Assembly: GCA_026120035.1 (NCBI GenBank)
Contig: JALRME010000005.1
Span: 310,001-374,000, forward strand
Source of the DNA: Coleophoma eucalyptorum
Lineage: Eukaryota; Ascomycota; Leotiomycetes; Helotiales; Dermateaceae
Length of the DNA: 64,000 nt
Direction of reading: 5' to 3'
How positions within the stretch are numbered: the first letter of the stretch is position 1; every line of letters begins with the position of its first letter. The notes beneath the pieces are model-generated. The model worked only from the letters and a program-made list of their open reading frames with translations, did not search any database and was not told the origin of the DNA. Shown here in pieces: positions 45,355-58,200 of the stretch. Made by a program: the position numbers and the translations under genes.

Positions 45355-45869
45355 TTAAGCCTTGGTCTTCAACTTCTCCTTGATCTCACGGCCGGCCTTG
45401 ATGCGCTCCAAGATGTTCTCACGGTCCTTGTCGAGCTTCAGCTTGGTGATGACGACCTTGGATGGGTGAACACCGATTGGGACGGATTGTCCAGAGGACT
45501 TCTCCTTGACGACACGCTCGATGTGGACAACGTATTTGAGACGGTAGACGGAAGTGATCTTTCCCTCACGGCCCTTGTTGGAACCACGGACAACGGTAAC
45601 CTCATCGTCCTTTCGGATTGGGATGGAGCGGACCTTGAGAAATTGTTAGATGCTGAAACTATCCAGAATAATCGATGCTCTTACGTTGTACTTCTCACGC
45701 AACTCCTTGCTCAAAGGAGCGCTCATGATAACACGGCGCACACTGGATGGGGCCTCGAAGTGTGCCTTGCGGGACTTTCTCCGCGAGGAGTGGAGGGCTG
45801 GTTTGGATATCAGTAAGATTGCGCAAGAATGATTGCTTCCATGAACATACAGGAGTTGATCTTCGTCAT
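45355..45869 (-). CDS. RPL26: 60S ribosomal protein L26 (uL24)
   Basis: Three exons: 45869-45851, 45797-45685 and 45633-45355 (introns 53 and 51 bp), giving 136 aa. It is a large-subunit protein that binds 25S/5.8S rRNA near the exit tunnel. The sequence is typical throughout: [20 protein letters not shown], the KOW motif ([18 protein letters not shown]), then [14 protein letters not shown] and [20 protein letters not shown]. The first exon has only six full codons, a common arrangement in fungal ribosomal protein genes, and introns this close to the start often raise expression. The codon choice is strongly biased towards C-ending codons, as expected for a highly expressed gene. Confidence 0.95.
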
Positions 45870-48800
45870 CTTGTCGAGAGTTGGAGATGATGAACGTTGG
45901 GCGTGGGATTGTCGATGTCGAATTCGAATTTCTGAAATTTTGCGATCTTGCAAATGATTTCTTGTGGGAGAGACGCTAATATAAACGGACCAATGAAAAA
46001 CTAGCTTAAATCTACACATATCACGTGACCAAAACAACAACCTCCAGCACGAATTGTGTCTGAGATGAGAACAGTCTCTGTTTACTCCTCATCTGCTATG
46101 TTTTGTCGTCTTCAATATGAGATGTGCATGCTCAGAAAGCCTTTCTTTTCAATATAATTCCGCCCTGTGCTCTTTTCAGTCACGACTCGGCAGGCTCCCT
46201 TCGGACCTCCTTAATCCACCTCCAACAGTTAGACATCAGTGCAACCGTCACAAAAAGGTCTAGCCTGGGCTGAGCACTTTCAATATTGCATCGAGCACAG
46301 CTCCAGCCTCGCGACACCAACTCTTTTAAGTCTCTTTCAGTATTTGTTGCATGTCGCAAGGAATATGACGCAAATTATTACTTTCTATGAACATGGATTG
46401 ACTGTGGACCCCAATTTTGAGAGATTGCTTACGAAGTATCGTCTTGGGCGTCTCTGTTGTCACGATGATGTTGAATTGTCCGCCAAGATCTGCTTTGGTG
46501 GCCATGCATGTAAGAAGGGGAAGCCGGCGAGTGTCGTGAACGTCTTCAGACCCAACCTGCTCAGAATAATTTCGAGTTATGCCATTTGTGAGAATTGTGC
46601 TGGCTTCCATTTGGCGATCCTCGACCTCGTATATGCAACATGCATATCTATAGTGAAGAAGCCCATATGCAACCGCTGGGCTGGGTCTTACTGCACGGCC
46701 TTATTCGCAACCATTTTGTCGCTCTCACAGACGGGCCATGCTACCGAAGATCGCCCAACTGAAAGAATAGTTCAGGGCCTGGATTTCTGGAGAAATAGTC
46801 AAGCAAACGCCATCGTGCGATGCTTGAGTACTTCGCAATCTTCCGGCCGAGAACGTTCTCCGCAATGCTGAGACTGTAATCCATACGGGTTTCTCTTTTG
46901 GGGTTTAAACTGGGCGAGAGCAAGTTTGAAATGCTTCGGACAGCGATATGGTCCACCTTGGGCGATAAAGCTGTTGTGGACCTTTGAGTGATGCAAATCA
47001 CTCTACTATAAAGTGGACCTGCAGAAATGTCAAGACTTTGGATCCCTTCGATGCGATGGAGTGACGAGCATTAGACTAGCAGCAGTCGCGTGCGTGGTTT
47101 GTGGACCGCAAGAGCTTAGTGAGCACTGAACTTTCGACGGGACGTCGAGTGACTTTGATACAACCACGCGAGACCATACGTGCGGTAGCAAGAGTATGAC
47201 TCAATACTATCTATGAACATAATACACAGATGCACCTTTGTTAAAAACTGATCAACTCGACTATTTACTAGCATTGAGCATAATTTTCATTTCTGCAACC
47301 CAAGCAACAACCATTAAATACCTCTATACGTATTTTTTTAATAGCCCATGCACTTTTATATATGCTCAGATACCCATCCCACCTCGCGATGCACCAGAAA
47401 TGAGTCAGATAGGCTGCTTCTTTTCTCGGCGGGAACCTGTTAAGGCAAGGGTATTTCATAACACTGATCGACAAGTACAACACATCTTCCAGATGGCTTA
47501 CATTTCTTCCCACCCATCTTGCCAATACAGCCCTCGTTACCACCTTTGGACAGCAGAGGATGGCTCGATTATGATCGTGGCCTCTGCGAGGGTACAAACT
47601 TCCATGGAAGAGAATTCTACATATGAGAAATCGGCGATTGAGGACAGCCTCTGAGAAATGTTACCAACAAAGGACATCTCCAAGTGACTGCGAAAAGCAT
47701 TACTGGCGAGATATTTGTCATGAATTCGATGATTATGGCAAATATAAACTCGGTGGACGTGGTCTCTGCGGTGGAGAGAGACTTTCTCGGCAAGAATAAA
47801 GCTGTTGAGAAGTCGACAGGCCAAGTACGGAGTATTCCAAATACTATTTGCAACAGTTCTGCAGTGCACGTAAGCATTATTACGAAAGGGCTGTCTGTAG
47901 TTGTATTCCCTGCGGTAAAAGAGAACCATTCCAATGGGGATGGGATCTGCCTAATGTCCCCTGCTCATCTTATCGAATGGAACCTAAATGCTCGGTCCCC
48001 TGTCAGTGATATCTCAATTGAGCCATATCCTGATAACATCGAATCCTCTGAAGGCTTTAGTGGCTTAAATCTGCCCAGGGATCGTACTTCCGGATTGGCC
48101 TCTGGTGCATCTTGGTCTGACCATGGACAAGACTTCGCAGTCGTTCTGGGCAGGGATCTATCTACACGTGCAGCAACTTCGCAAAAGATACTTGAAATGG
48201 TCTTCGTAGAAGCAACAGTGATACCTGTGGATCATAGAATAAAAACTGCTGGTGTAGAGAATTAGGCCCTAGTACGGAGTATAGAGAACCGAAATAGTCA
48301 ACAATATCAACGCCAGCATCAGGAACCAAGCCACAGCTATCTCAGTCTGGAGAGGACAGCGGCCTTGTAAGCAGGGACCTAGACGCCACTCGACGAAATG
48401 GCTTTCTCTGCATAAAATAGCTGTTTGAGGGTGGAGGGGACTCGTCAGACCTCCTCATCCGGTCTTGACCTCGCAGTGGAAAGGGTCTGGACTAGGAAGA
48501 AGCCAGTGCTTACTGGAGCATCTACTTCATTACTTATTCCGAGGAAGATGAGCGTTTGCATTTCTGGCTCATCAGCACCACGACAAGCCGGCTTGTAATC
48601 TGTAGAGGCAGGAGTGTATGATGTTTGCCTGCTTCTTTAAGGATACAGACAGTCGGTCATGCTCGGAACAGTTTTGCTTCTGGGAGCTTGGCTCACCTCA
48701 ATACTAATTCACTCACAACTGTAAAAGCGATCCAACCGCTGTTGATCAAGAACTTTTTTTCATTTCAATCATTACCAATACTCATCCAGTCTTAATGTAC

Positions 48801-49076
48801 TCTCAGAGTTTCCGTCTAGGAAATATTCCCAGTATTCCCGTGCCCATATCCATATTTATACCGTAGCAGTAACCATAGCAATATTATACAAAAGACAACT
48901 CCTGTGAAACAGCGCTTTGATGCTTTCCATCTGCAGTGCATTCGCCGGGCCATCCGGCGCCCCATTCTTTGCGTTTGTCTCATGGCCTCGTGAGAAAGCC
49001 AGGTAACATGCTTTTAAACAAACTCCGTGCAAAAATCATTACTCCATGCTCATTAACACTCTATCTGTTCTTCTTC
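45870..49076. other. 3.2 kb region with no confident gene
   Basis: The first few hundred bp are the RPL26 promoter. Beyond that there are two longer open stretches on the plus strand, at 46365-46871 (168 codons from ATG) and 47642-48265 (207 codons, first ATG at 47720). Neither product is recognisable. The second continues from a different frame just upstream as if a frameshift or intron lay near 47640. Either could be a lineage-specific gene, a decayed gene or chance. Confidence 0.45.
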
Positions 49077-52000
49077 TCAGCCGCCAAAGCTATCTTCTGC
49101 TCCCCATATAGCTTCGCGTTCGGGTTGTGGTTTTTCCACCTCTTCTGATTTCACTTTCCCGTGTGATGCGGAAGTTGTCTGCTCGTTCGGCTTTTGGGGC
49201 TCTGCAAGTTGAACTGCTTCACCAACCACAACTCCGTCTGCAACCAGAGCATTCCACACCTTGTCTCTGACCATCAATGCCGATTTATCGGATGGCAATC
49301 CATCAAGAGTCTTCAGCGAAGCACATGCACTAGGATATACCATTTCGTACACTCTTCTGCGCATTAGAGTTTCCATGTCCAAGCACGCAGTGTATCTCTT
49401 GTCAACGTCTTTGTCGGCATCGGCGAGCGTATATGGCTCGAGGCTTACTCCGCAGTCATCGTCTTGAGCTTCTTTGTGGACAATGGCTCGTCTCTCCACC
49501 ACTGGTGGGTAGAATCCTAGCGTGAGAGGATTGTTTCTCAGATCCAGCTTTTTGAGGCCAGCAAGATTGTGGAACACAGCTGCATTGAGTCTCAGTCTTG
49601 TAATCCGATTTCCGGCTAGATGAAGCTTTTTCAAACGAACGATACCCATAAGAGGGGTGATATCTCTCAAAGCATTGAAATTAAGATTCAAGGTCCGCAC
49701 ATTTGAAAATATTTGCCCAAAGTAAGATGGCAGCTTATTCAATCCACAGTTTGCGAGTTCGAGGTATTGTAGATTAAGGAAATCTGTGCGAGGATCGAAA
49801 CCGGTGAGTAAGTTTCCCGAAAGAAAGAGCTTGCGGACCTCATAAGCTTCCGAAAGACATTTCTGATCTATAATGGCTTCATCCTGTTGCTCCCTCATAG
49901 AAAGGCTGTCAAGATGTTTAGTTGCAAAGAAGCCAGTGACATTCCCGAGCCTGTTTCGATCCAAGTACAGAAGGCGAAGATCTGGACATTGGCTGACATC
50001 CAGAGTCCTGAGTTTGTTACCACTAAGCTTAAGGTACTTCAAGGACCAGGGTGTGGATGAATCGCTGCTAGGGAACTTTTCCAGTTCATTCTCTTCTAAA
50101 TTGAGATGTGTCAGGGAAGACAATTTCTGAATATTGCGGACGTCCTTGATGCAGTTGTTCTTGAGGTCCAACTCTGTCAGACGTTGAAGTCGTGTTCCTG
50201 CGAAATCGACTGCTTCGACTCGGTTTCCTCGCAATCGCAAACTTAACAATCCATCAAGATGACTAATTCCATCCAATGATTTGATTTTGTTGTTATCGGC
50301 TTTCAGTCCTCTAAGATGAATTTGATTTCTGAATGCAGATAGACTTTCAATCTCGTTATTTGAAATGTCGACATACTGCAGATTACTAAGGTGGCCCCAT
50401 GCGGTCAAATCTGATAGACAGTTGTTCGATATTCTGAGGTTTCGAATCGTCACTGGAGCACCGTTCAGCTGAGAGATCTGGTTGTTCGAGACATCCAACT
50501 CTTCCACCTGCTCGCAAAACTCGTCCAGCTTGTGCAGGTTGGTAATCCTTTTGTCCTTCAAGTCTAGTTGCTTCATGTGTTCCCAGAATGGCTCATAAGG
50601 CTCAACCTCAGTGAGCTTCTCGACAAGATCTTTGATCGAATGCGACAATGTCCTCTTCGTCCCACTACCGTGAACGACGCGTTGGCCACGGGCAATGTAA
50701 CTAACCTCAAGCCCAAAAGACTCATCGGCTTGATTCATTGTGAAATCTGACATGGGTGTAAGTTCGAGCGTGCCAATTTCATGAATTCGTGGTTTTGGCG
50801 TTGCAATAATTATGCTCGTATTTTTGGATCCACTTTGTGACAGAGCTGATGCTGAGAGGACGAGACTGACGTCCTTCTCATGGTAGCCATTTTCGTCCTT
50901 GCTGGATAACTCCTCGTCTCGCTCATCAATCCGCGAAACTGGACGTGCGGTAAAAGTGTGACCACCAAGAGAGAGACGACGTGAAGAACTCCTTAAAGCT
51001 GAACGTTGTCTCGTTGACGACGATTTTCTGCTGCTTCCTTTTCTTATAATGATAGATTCATTGGTAGTTTCATCTTGTGACTCATTTTCTGAAGCAGCAT
51101 CTGATCCGAATTGCGCTGGCTCTTCTGAACCGTACTCCGAAGACTGGATGACGGAAGCTATTGGAGACGAAAAAGAGATAGTAACACTCCTTCGTCGCCG
51201 AGGGCTGTCAGATTTAATGCGGTCCTCATGAATTGAAATCTTTCCCTCCACCTCTTCTTGAATCTGTTTCCGGGTCTCTGAGTTTGATGTCGTACTCATA
51301 TGCTGTTTGGTTCTGGTCGGAACAAAGCTGGATTCTTCAGCCCAAGAATCATTCATTATTTGATGCTCAGAAAATGAACTCTCAATTTCCTGTGCTGGGT
51401 TCAGCACATCATTACGAAGCATGTGCCCAGGTACTGTTTTTGGTGAGATAGTCTGCTGCTCTTCGATATAATCTCGCTCTTGCGTTGATTCCTGGATTTC
51501 CTTCGCCTCTTCTTTCTTTCTTGCTGCAACGGCTTTCACTCTTTGAAGCTCCTCACTCTCGTCGACGGAGAGGTCCGGTATATCTTCGAACGGATCATCC
51601 TCGGTCTCGTCAGATGTTAAGTAGTCTTCGTGACCTGATATCGACTTTCTCTTCACCCATATGTTTCTTTCATTGTCGTAAACCATACCTGCAAGTTGCT
51701 CCGGAATCAAGTGAGAAACAGTATGCGGTGCGATGACACGCCGTGAATCTGAACCTCGCGATGATGTCGTAGGGATAGAATGTGTGGTAGATTGACTAGC
51801 GTTAGAGCCATGAGAATTGAACTCTCGCTGCTCGTCACCAGAAGTCTGGAGAGATGATGTTGAGTGCTTTCGTTTACGATGCAGATCTGGGTTATGAGTG
51901 ATCCGTATATTTGGAGGGTCGCTCTCTACAAAGTCATCCTGGAGAACGTGCCTAGATTGTCCAGAAGTCCTCATGATCGCCTCATCCACGATTCTATCAA

Positions 52001-54746
52001 TCTCTTGTGCAGCATTAGCTGCATCCTTGACCTTCGCGATAGATCGCATAGATGCAGCAATAATATCATCGATATCGCTTTTCTCCTCGTATTGGCGAAG
52101 ACGGTCCAACACCTCTGGGTTTTGTTGTACCAGAGCCATTCTGGGAACAGGACGACCGTCTCGGCTTGGGGGCCTTGAAAAGGGTTCTTGTGTAGACTCT
52201 TGATAGGAGTCTTCGAAGTCCTCTACTTGACCCTCGTCAAAACTTCCATCTGATGGCTTTCGATCATTTTCTGACTCTGATTCTTCCAAGCTGGCCAAGC
52301 CACTTCGTGTTTTACCGCGAATTGCCAGCATGATCTTCTTTGCTTCATCGAGGAAATCCTGAGTAGTCACAGAAGGTTTACGGCTACCGCTTTGCATGGA
52401 CATTTTCAAAGGATTTGTGGAGTCTAGTTCTGCCTGAATCCTTGCTATTTTCTCACGTTGTAGCAATAGTGCACGTTCGTCAGAGTTGAACTCAGTCAGT
52501 GGTGGTCGCTCGTGTTGCAAGCTACTTTGTTGACTTGAGTTGGGAGTTCGGGGTCGTAAAATCTGCCGCATAGCAAGGACTTCTGGATCCGCAGCATACT
52601 GATTATCTCCATTCCGAGCATCTTTTCTTTTTCGGCCTATGACATTTTGCATCTGTTGGTGAGTGTCTCTGAGTAAATCGGCTTGAGACTCCTCTACTTC
52701 ACTCCGTTCTTCTATGATCTCACTATTGGGAATTGTGCGTCGCCTTTTAGGGGTGGGGTCTTTGAAAGGAGATCGCTGCAGCCTCTTCCCCTCGGCATCT
52801 CCGATTCTTTTCCGTGGTGTTTCCAAATCCTCAATTCGGGCAAATGAGGGAAGCCCAGTGGACACATCAGTCGAAGTGCCAGTATCTGGCCTAAGGACTC
52901 TTCCGATTGTCGTCACCCGTCTCGGGGAATTTGCTGGGCTTGGTTGTTTCGTTCTCAGTGGCCGAACAAGATCTCCACGCATCGCTGGAGAAGGTTCGAG
53001 TTGGAACGTAAATCTGGACTGCATTGCCGGGTTGAGAACAGGAAGAGACATGTTTTCCTTATCTTCGTCATCTTCGGAATAAGACTCGTCTTCTTGTAAG
53101 ACTGTCCAATTTGCATCTGGAGATACATCTTCACTGAATTGATACGAATCTAACTCTCCAGCTCCAAAACTACTGATCCTGCGCCAGTTCTGTGACGAGG
53201 CGTTTCCAGAATCTGGTCTATTGGAGCTCCCAGGCTTGACGGAAGCAGAATTGGCTGTTGGGCTTGCAGCAAAAGTTGGTGCAGCCTGGTTGTCATCATA
53301 ATTCTCTTCGAATTGACTTAGTCTGCGCAGTAGTTTCTGATTCGTAAAGGTATCATATGGACCAAAGAGTTTTAGAGGACTCCCGGAGTTCGACTTGTGA
53401 AGCTGAGGTCTGGACTTGTCCGGACTTGATTGGGGCGTGACAGGAATAACTGGTGAGGCTTCAGATGATTTGAGCTTCGCATGCTCACCGGACGCTTGCG
53501 TATGACGTATCGAGGGTAGTTGTTTGGGGGTACTGGCTTGTATAGACTCTTCGGGCAGGCCTGATTCATCTATGACAGGAAGCGATGATGTGCTAAGCAG
53601 CCGTTTCTGAAAAGAGCCCTCCTGGGAATTGCCGCCTCTTCTGAGATTAACGAAGCGTCCATTATGGGCAAAGTCATCTGTCGTGCCTTCGGAAGGTGTC
53701 TGGGATATGTTTGTATTGATCTCCAACGTTGACTGACGGTTCTGAGTACTCAAATCTTCCAGTCGCTTCTGAAGATCAGCAGCCGAAACATCTATTGGAG
53801 TGTAATCGACTTTGCCATCTGAGGTATTGATTTTAGACAAGAATATTGGACTCAGTTCCTCATTTTGAAATATACTTTGTCCACTAACCGTTCTGCCCTG
53901 AGCATCTTCTCTCGGATTATCAGAACAGACTGATTGTGATTTTGGCGATGCTCTTTGTCTATCATGCTCCGGCGCATTCCACTTGGTATTTCCCGGACTG
54001 ATCTGACTGAAATCATTTTCAGAAATTTCATTCACACTTGAATCCACCATTTTATATTTTATACTTTGCGGTTGACGGTTTTGTGTACTTCGAGACTCGG
54101 AATCATTTTGAGTGGTTACTTCAGTTGTGCCATTTTGAATTCGTTGCACAAAGTCGTAAGGAGGGGGACTGGAAGGCATAATACTCCCATCTCCCAAATC
54201 CAGAGCGGATTTCGAAGGGGACGCCATCTGTGACTGAGGCGGGCGAAAGATGCTCTCGAGACCACCGGCGCTGAATAAATCTCTCTGTTCTCCATACGCG
54301 ACATCTCCTTGCAAAAGTCTCTTCTTCCACTCAGGAATATCCTGTGTACTTCTCTTCGGGGAGAGACTATGCGACTTGTGCTGAACGGTGCTGTATTGTC
54401 CTGAATGTGTGCTTGAGCCCGAAAGTCTTCGATTTGCGAGTCGTCCTCGGGCACTGTGCGATAATTCTTCTCGCAATTTTGACGACTGGCGCGCGGAGCG
54501 CAATGATATAGGGATGTTGTTATCGTTCGCGCTACGCTCACTTAATGGGTTGTTACTGCTGTCGTGCGCTGCGACAGAAATCTCTCTTTTCGCAGCAGCT
54601 ATGGGTATACCACTAGCGCGTCTGGCAGAGAGTCGCGAGTTTGTAGTGCTCTGTGAAAAAGACGGCAAAGATGGTGCTGGAGAGCCAGGAGACCGTGGCT
54701 GCGATACCCAGTCTTCAGAAAGAGAGTCCAACCATGCTTGATCCAT
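49077..54746 (-). CDS. CDC11: Septation initiation network scaffold Cdc11/Nud1
   Basis: Intronless, 1889 aa, the largest gene here. Cdc11 (fission yeast) and Nud1 (budding yeast) sit on the spindle pole body and hold the kinase cascade that triggers septation or mitotic exit. The N-terminal 1350 residues are low in complexity and Ser-rich with many SP/TP sites, as expected for a heavily phosphorylated scaffold; the first residues (MDQAWLDSLSEDW) form a compact conserved-looking motif. The leucine-rich repeats occupy about 1385-1720, for example LKDKRITNLHKLDEF, LDVSNNQISQLNG, LRLRGNRVEAVDFAG and LHLAGNRITRL, and a capped C-terminus follows. Large size plus C-terminal LRRs is diagnostic of this family. 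Its start region faces the 55258 gene. Confidence 0.9.
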   Translation of the reverse strand: MDQAWLDSLSEDWVSQPRSPGSPAPSLPSFSQSTTNSRLSARRASGIPIAAAKREISVAAHDSSNNPLSERSANDNNIPISLRSARQSSKLREELSHSARGRLANRRLSGSSTHSGQYSTVQHKSHSLSPKRSTQDIPEWKKRLLQGDVAYGEQRDLFSAGGLESIFRPPQSQMASPSKSALDLGDGSIMPSSPPPYDFVQRIQNGTTEVTTQNDSESRSTQNRQPQSIKYKMVDSSVNEISENDFSQISPGNTKWNAPEHDRQRASPKSQSVCSDNPREDAQGRTVSGQSIFQNEELSPIFLSKINTSDGKVDYTPIDVSAADLQKRLEDLSTQNRQSTLEINTNISQTPSEGTTDDFAHNGRFVNLRRGGNSQEGSFQKRLLSTSSLPVIDESGLPEESIQASTPKQLPSIRHTQASGEHAKLKSSEASPVIPVTPQSSPDKSRPQLHKSNSGSPLKLFGPYDTFTNQKLLRRLSQFEENYDDNQAAPTFAASPTANSASVKPGSSNRPDSGNASSQNWRRISSFGAGELDSYQFSEDVSPDANWTVLQEDESYSEDDEDKENMSLPVLNPAMQSRFTFQLEPSPAMRGDLVRPLRTKQPSPANSPRRVTTIGRVLRPDTGTSTDVSTGLPSFARIEDLETPRKRIGDAEGKRLQRSPFKDPTPKRRRTIPNSEIIEERSEVEESQADLLRDTHQQMQNVIGRKRKDARNGDNQYAADPEVLAMRQILRPRTPNSSQQSSLQHERPPLTEFNSDERALLLQREKIARIQAELDSTNPLKMSMQSGSRKPSVTTQDFLDEAKKIMLAIRGKTRSGLASLEESESENDRKPSDGSFDEGQVEDFEDSYQESTQEPFSRPPSRDGRPVPRMALVQQNPEVLDRLRQYEEKSDIDDIIAASMRSIAKVKDAANAAQEIDRIVDEAIMRTSGQSRHVLQDDFVESDPPNIRITHNPDLHRKRKHSTSSLQTSGDEQREFNSHGSNASQSTTHSIPTTSSRGSDSRRVIAPHTVSHLIPEQLAGMVYDNERNIWVKRKSISGHEDYLTSDETEDDPFEDIPDLSVDESEELQRVKAVAARKKEEAKEIQESTQERDYIEEQQTISPKTVPGHMLRNDVLNPAQEIESSFSEHQIMNDSWAEESSFVPTRTKQHMSTTSNSETRKQIQEEVEGKISIHEDRIKSDSPRRRRSVTISFSSPIASVIQSSEYGSEEPAQFGSDAASENESQDETTNESIIIRKGSSRKSSSTRQRSALRSSSRRLSLGGHTFTARPVSRIDERDEELSSKDENGYHEKDVSLVLSASALSQSGSKNTSIIIATPKPRIHEIGTLELTPMSDFTMNQADESFGLEVSYIARGQRVVHGSGTKRTLSHSIKDLVEKLTEVEPYEPFWEHMKQLDLKDKRITNLHKLDEFCEQVEELDVSNNQISQLNGAPVTIRNLRISNNCLSDLTAWGHLSNLQYVDISNNEIESLSAFRNQIHLRGLKADNNKIKSLDGISHLDGLLSLRLRGNRVEAVDFAGTRLQRLTELDLKNNCIKDVRNIQKLSSLTHLNLEENELEKFPSSDSSTPWSLKYLKLSGNKLRTLDVSQCPDLRLLYLDRNRLGNVTGFFATKHLDSLSMREQQDEAIIDQKCLSEAYEVRKLFLSGNLLTGFDPRTDFLNLQYLELANCGLNKLPSYFGQIFSNVRTLNLNFNALRDITPLMGIVRLKKLHLAGNRITRLRLNAAVFHNLAGLKKLDLRNNPLTLGFYPPVVERRAIVHKEAQDDDCGVSLEPYTLADADKDVDKRYTACLDMETLMRRRVYEMVYPSACASLKTLDGLPSDKSALMVRDKVWNALVADGVVVGEAVQLAEPQKPNEQTTSASHGKVKSEEVEKPQPEREAIWGAEDSFGG

Positions 54747-55257
54747 TGCAATTGCGACGAGTTGGGCGCGTGTGGATATCGCGATTTAAGTGGAGATATT
54801 CATTTGTTGTTGTGATGTGTTGATATTTCGATTAAGAGTGATAGCGCGGGATTGTATTTAGGAGCAATATGCGCTCTTTATATTAATCATCAAATGACCG
54901 TCGTCGTCGAGTTCAACCGGGTGAGGCGTAAATTTGTTGTTTATGAGGCTTCCGTCGCATCGGAGGATTATTGGTATCGTGTATCGTATCGTAAGTACTG
55001 TACTTGGTACTTGCTTTCCAGATCTGTGCTCATCTTAAGCTAGAGGGGTTGCCCTAGGCGACAGCTCCTCGAAATAGAAAATTGATTTAATCCCCGCAGC
55101 GAGTCAGCTGATGTCGTGCAAACGCGATCAGACTTCTGAACGCGTTACCTTGGAGATCGACAACCGCCTAGCACTCCCAAGTCTGAGAAATCTGCTATCT
55201 TGCCATCAATGACTTTTGCAAGGCCACCGGCTGTTGCGCATCGGCAGGTCTTTAGCC
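54747..55257. promoter_or_regulatory. Shared promoter region of CDC11 and the 55258 gene
   Basis: These 511 bp separate two start codons that face away from each other. An in-frame-looking ATG at 55209 leads nowhere: it would need an 8-base intron to join the downstream frame, so it is not used as a coding start here. It could open a short upstream ORF, since its own frame runs into the gene out of phase. Confidence 0.5.
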
Positions 55258-58200
55258 ATGGTACCGTCTCATCAATGGGACAGTGTCAAGTATGTTGCAG
55301 AAGAACTGCTGTATTTCTCATCTCCGCATGCACCGGAGGATATCTTTTGTGAAGGTTCTGATGTTGAGGATGGGCCCCCAAAAACAAGAGAGAAGAGAAA
55401 ACGCTATGTTGAGGCTGCAAATGGAATCTTGTGTGGTGAAATACCAATTATCTTGTCGGCAGCGCTCAAAGGGCCTACAGGTGAATCGAGATGGGCGAAT
55501 CCTTGGAGGTATCGACCAGCACATAAGCCTGACTGGTGGCAACCTGAGTCGGACGACATGCTATTTACACGCGCAAATGTTCTGAAGTGGGCCAATGATT
55601 GTGGACGGGGCCATCTAAGTCCAGCAGAAGCGCTGGCTTGGTGTAAGGCTGAAGCTCAGGCTGAGAGAGACGCTATATCACAAAACGCCCATGTGCCAGG
55701 AAACGAGTGCCAGTTGGATAGAGATTCTGCAGAGACTTCTTTGGCAGAAGATACCGAAAAGAAAGTAGACAGCTCATTGAAGAAAACACTGATACACGAC
55801 ACTCAAAGCAAAAACCGGACTTCTCAAGGGTTTGACAATACTTCTGTCTTGAGTACAGAGCCGAACGACTCGATGAGTACACTTCCTGGAAATGCAACAA
55901 GGAACAAGAAAAGACCTATAGATTCGCAATGGATCAAATCCAATGTTCCCAAGCGTGCACGTGGAGAATCCCTTTCACCAACCTCGACGCCAACGCCAGT
56001 ACATAAAATTACGGAAGAAAAGTATCGTTCTGCCCACCGTAGCGTATCAGTATCAGCCAGTATACTTCAGAGTCGCCGACCATCTTTATCAGATCATGTT
56101 CGATCTGGAGAGAAATCTCAACCTGAGCGAGCGGGCAAAAACAGTAGCATTCACAACGAAAAGTCTACGGCGAGTAAACAAATGGAGAAAGGGTCATGCC
56201 ATCACTCAAACTCATCTCCCATACGACATGACAAAATTCTCCCATGCAAGCGGCCAAATTTGAGTAAAGGGCAGGCACAGTTGACAACTTTACAGCCAGT
56301 TGAGGCGAGAGGTGGGAACTGTAAAGTTAGTGATCCACAAGAGGTACAAGCCAGAAATTCTTTACACGCAAATATGCCTTTCTCAGGTGGGCTTAACGTT
56401 TTCGGGTCGCCACTAAAGCCTCTGTCCGGACAGAGAGCTCATATGCCAGAAGGATCAATCAAAGGTGCTATCATTGACCTAGTCAATGCGCAATGCCACC
56501 AAGATATTCTAGAACCAGCCTCGTTGGCAATTGAGCACGATACAGTTCGCACTCCAGCGGCTCGTGACAGCCAGGCTAGCTATGTAACTGAGATAGCTCC
56601 CTCAACAAGAGGTATTGGTACCTTTCGGTATAGAAAGCGAAAGCCGAAGGATTCCCGGGAATACTCTTACCGTGAAACTAAGTTGAGTATGGGATCTGAA
56701 GATGGGCAAAGATCAATAAGCAATGACACAGGGCCCGACCAACAGCCTGAAGCTAATCTAGAAGTTGCGCATACTTCACCACTATCATTACCTGGCATAC
56801 AACTTCCAGCTCCAGCATCAAGCACCCATGCGCTGCAGGACTTGCTACAGGGAGCAAGCAAAACTCGGTCCCTTAAACGAAACAGCAGAAAATCAACTTC
56901 CGTGTTGTACAGCTCAGAAATAGCATCTAGTGGCTCAGCTACCAGCCCAGCTAGCGAACTCCATCATACTCCACAGCCTCACCATCCCCATGTTTCAACG
57001 CCAAGGATACCAACACCTTTGGGGCTCGATTTATCATTTGGTTTTGGAGATTTCGCTCAAAGCTCCCAGAATGCAGCCTCTATTCAAATCGGACTGCACA
57101 CATCTGCTTCAGTACCGGTTGGTAACAGCGCCAATGCACTGCCCAGCCTTGACACAAAGCTATCGGATTTCTCTCCAGTGCAGCATCAATCTGCAACTAG
57201 AGATCCCGAGCACTCAGAAGTAGTTCCTGAGGAATTCCCTCAAGAACCGCCGTCCTCAGGGGTGACGCTTCCAAATACCGTTGCATATATGGCGAGTAAA
57301 ATATACGATCATGCAAATGATGAACATGTGGTTGCTGTTCCGTCTGTCCCTATGTCGTCAACACCATCTATAGGCAATGGTGAATTCCTCCGGATTTGGG
57401 ATTTGCAGGACAATTCTCATATTAGTGGAAATCCTCCATTCAGATCTTCCAAACGTAGTCAATCTCATGAAAGTCTGGACCCCCTAGATGACATTTCTGG
57501 AGTCCAAATGGAACATCACTCTTCAAATAACAGAGAGGGGAGTGCACTAAAGCCGACGTTATCAAATTCCAGGCAAAGCCCTTTACCAACGCCAGGCCAT
57601 GATCAGAAAGAGTTCAAATCAAGCATCTCACCCAAACAGTTTCACGCAAACAATTTAAGCCAGCCGCTACCTTCCACCGCATATGTTTCTGGTGGAGTCG
57701 AATACTCCACTTCCACGATGCTGGAATTGCCAGAAGCATCGCAACAGCTCCCTAAATTCTCTGATGCACACTTAGCAAATTCTACACTGCCACAAAACTT
57801 GGATCCTTTCGATTACAGCACTCAATCCTATGACTCTGCTTTTGCAACAAGCCCTACTAGAAAGACTCCAGTCAGATCTCATAGAGTTGTCAACCTTCCT
57901 GCTGCTGGACAAGATGAAGAAGAGGATAGTAGTATGATACTTCCAACACAGGGGAGAAGCGGCGAGTTAGTTAGGAGTAGTCGGGATCTGCATATAAGTT
58001 CTAGCAGTCTGCCGTTGTCTCAGAGACATTTGGGAGAAACTCCCGTCAGTATCCAGGACAGAGATCCTGATACGCTATCTTTACAAAGCTCACAGCTCCT
58101 CTCAAGTAGCGTCAGGAAAACGTCTTCGGGACGCAAGCACGGCAGAAGCCAAAGCCAACTGCTTGCTGAGTGGAAAACCAAGAAGACACTTTCTACTCCA

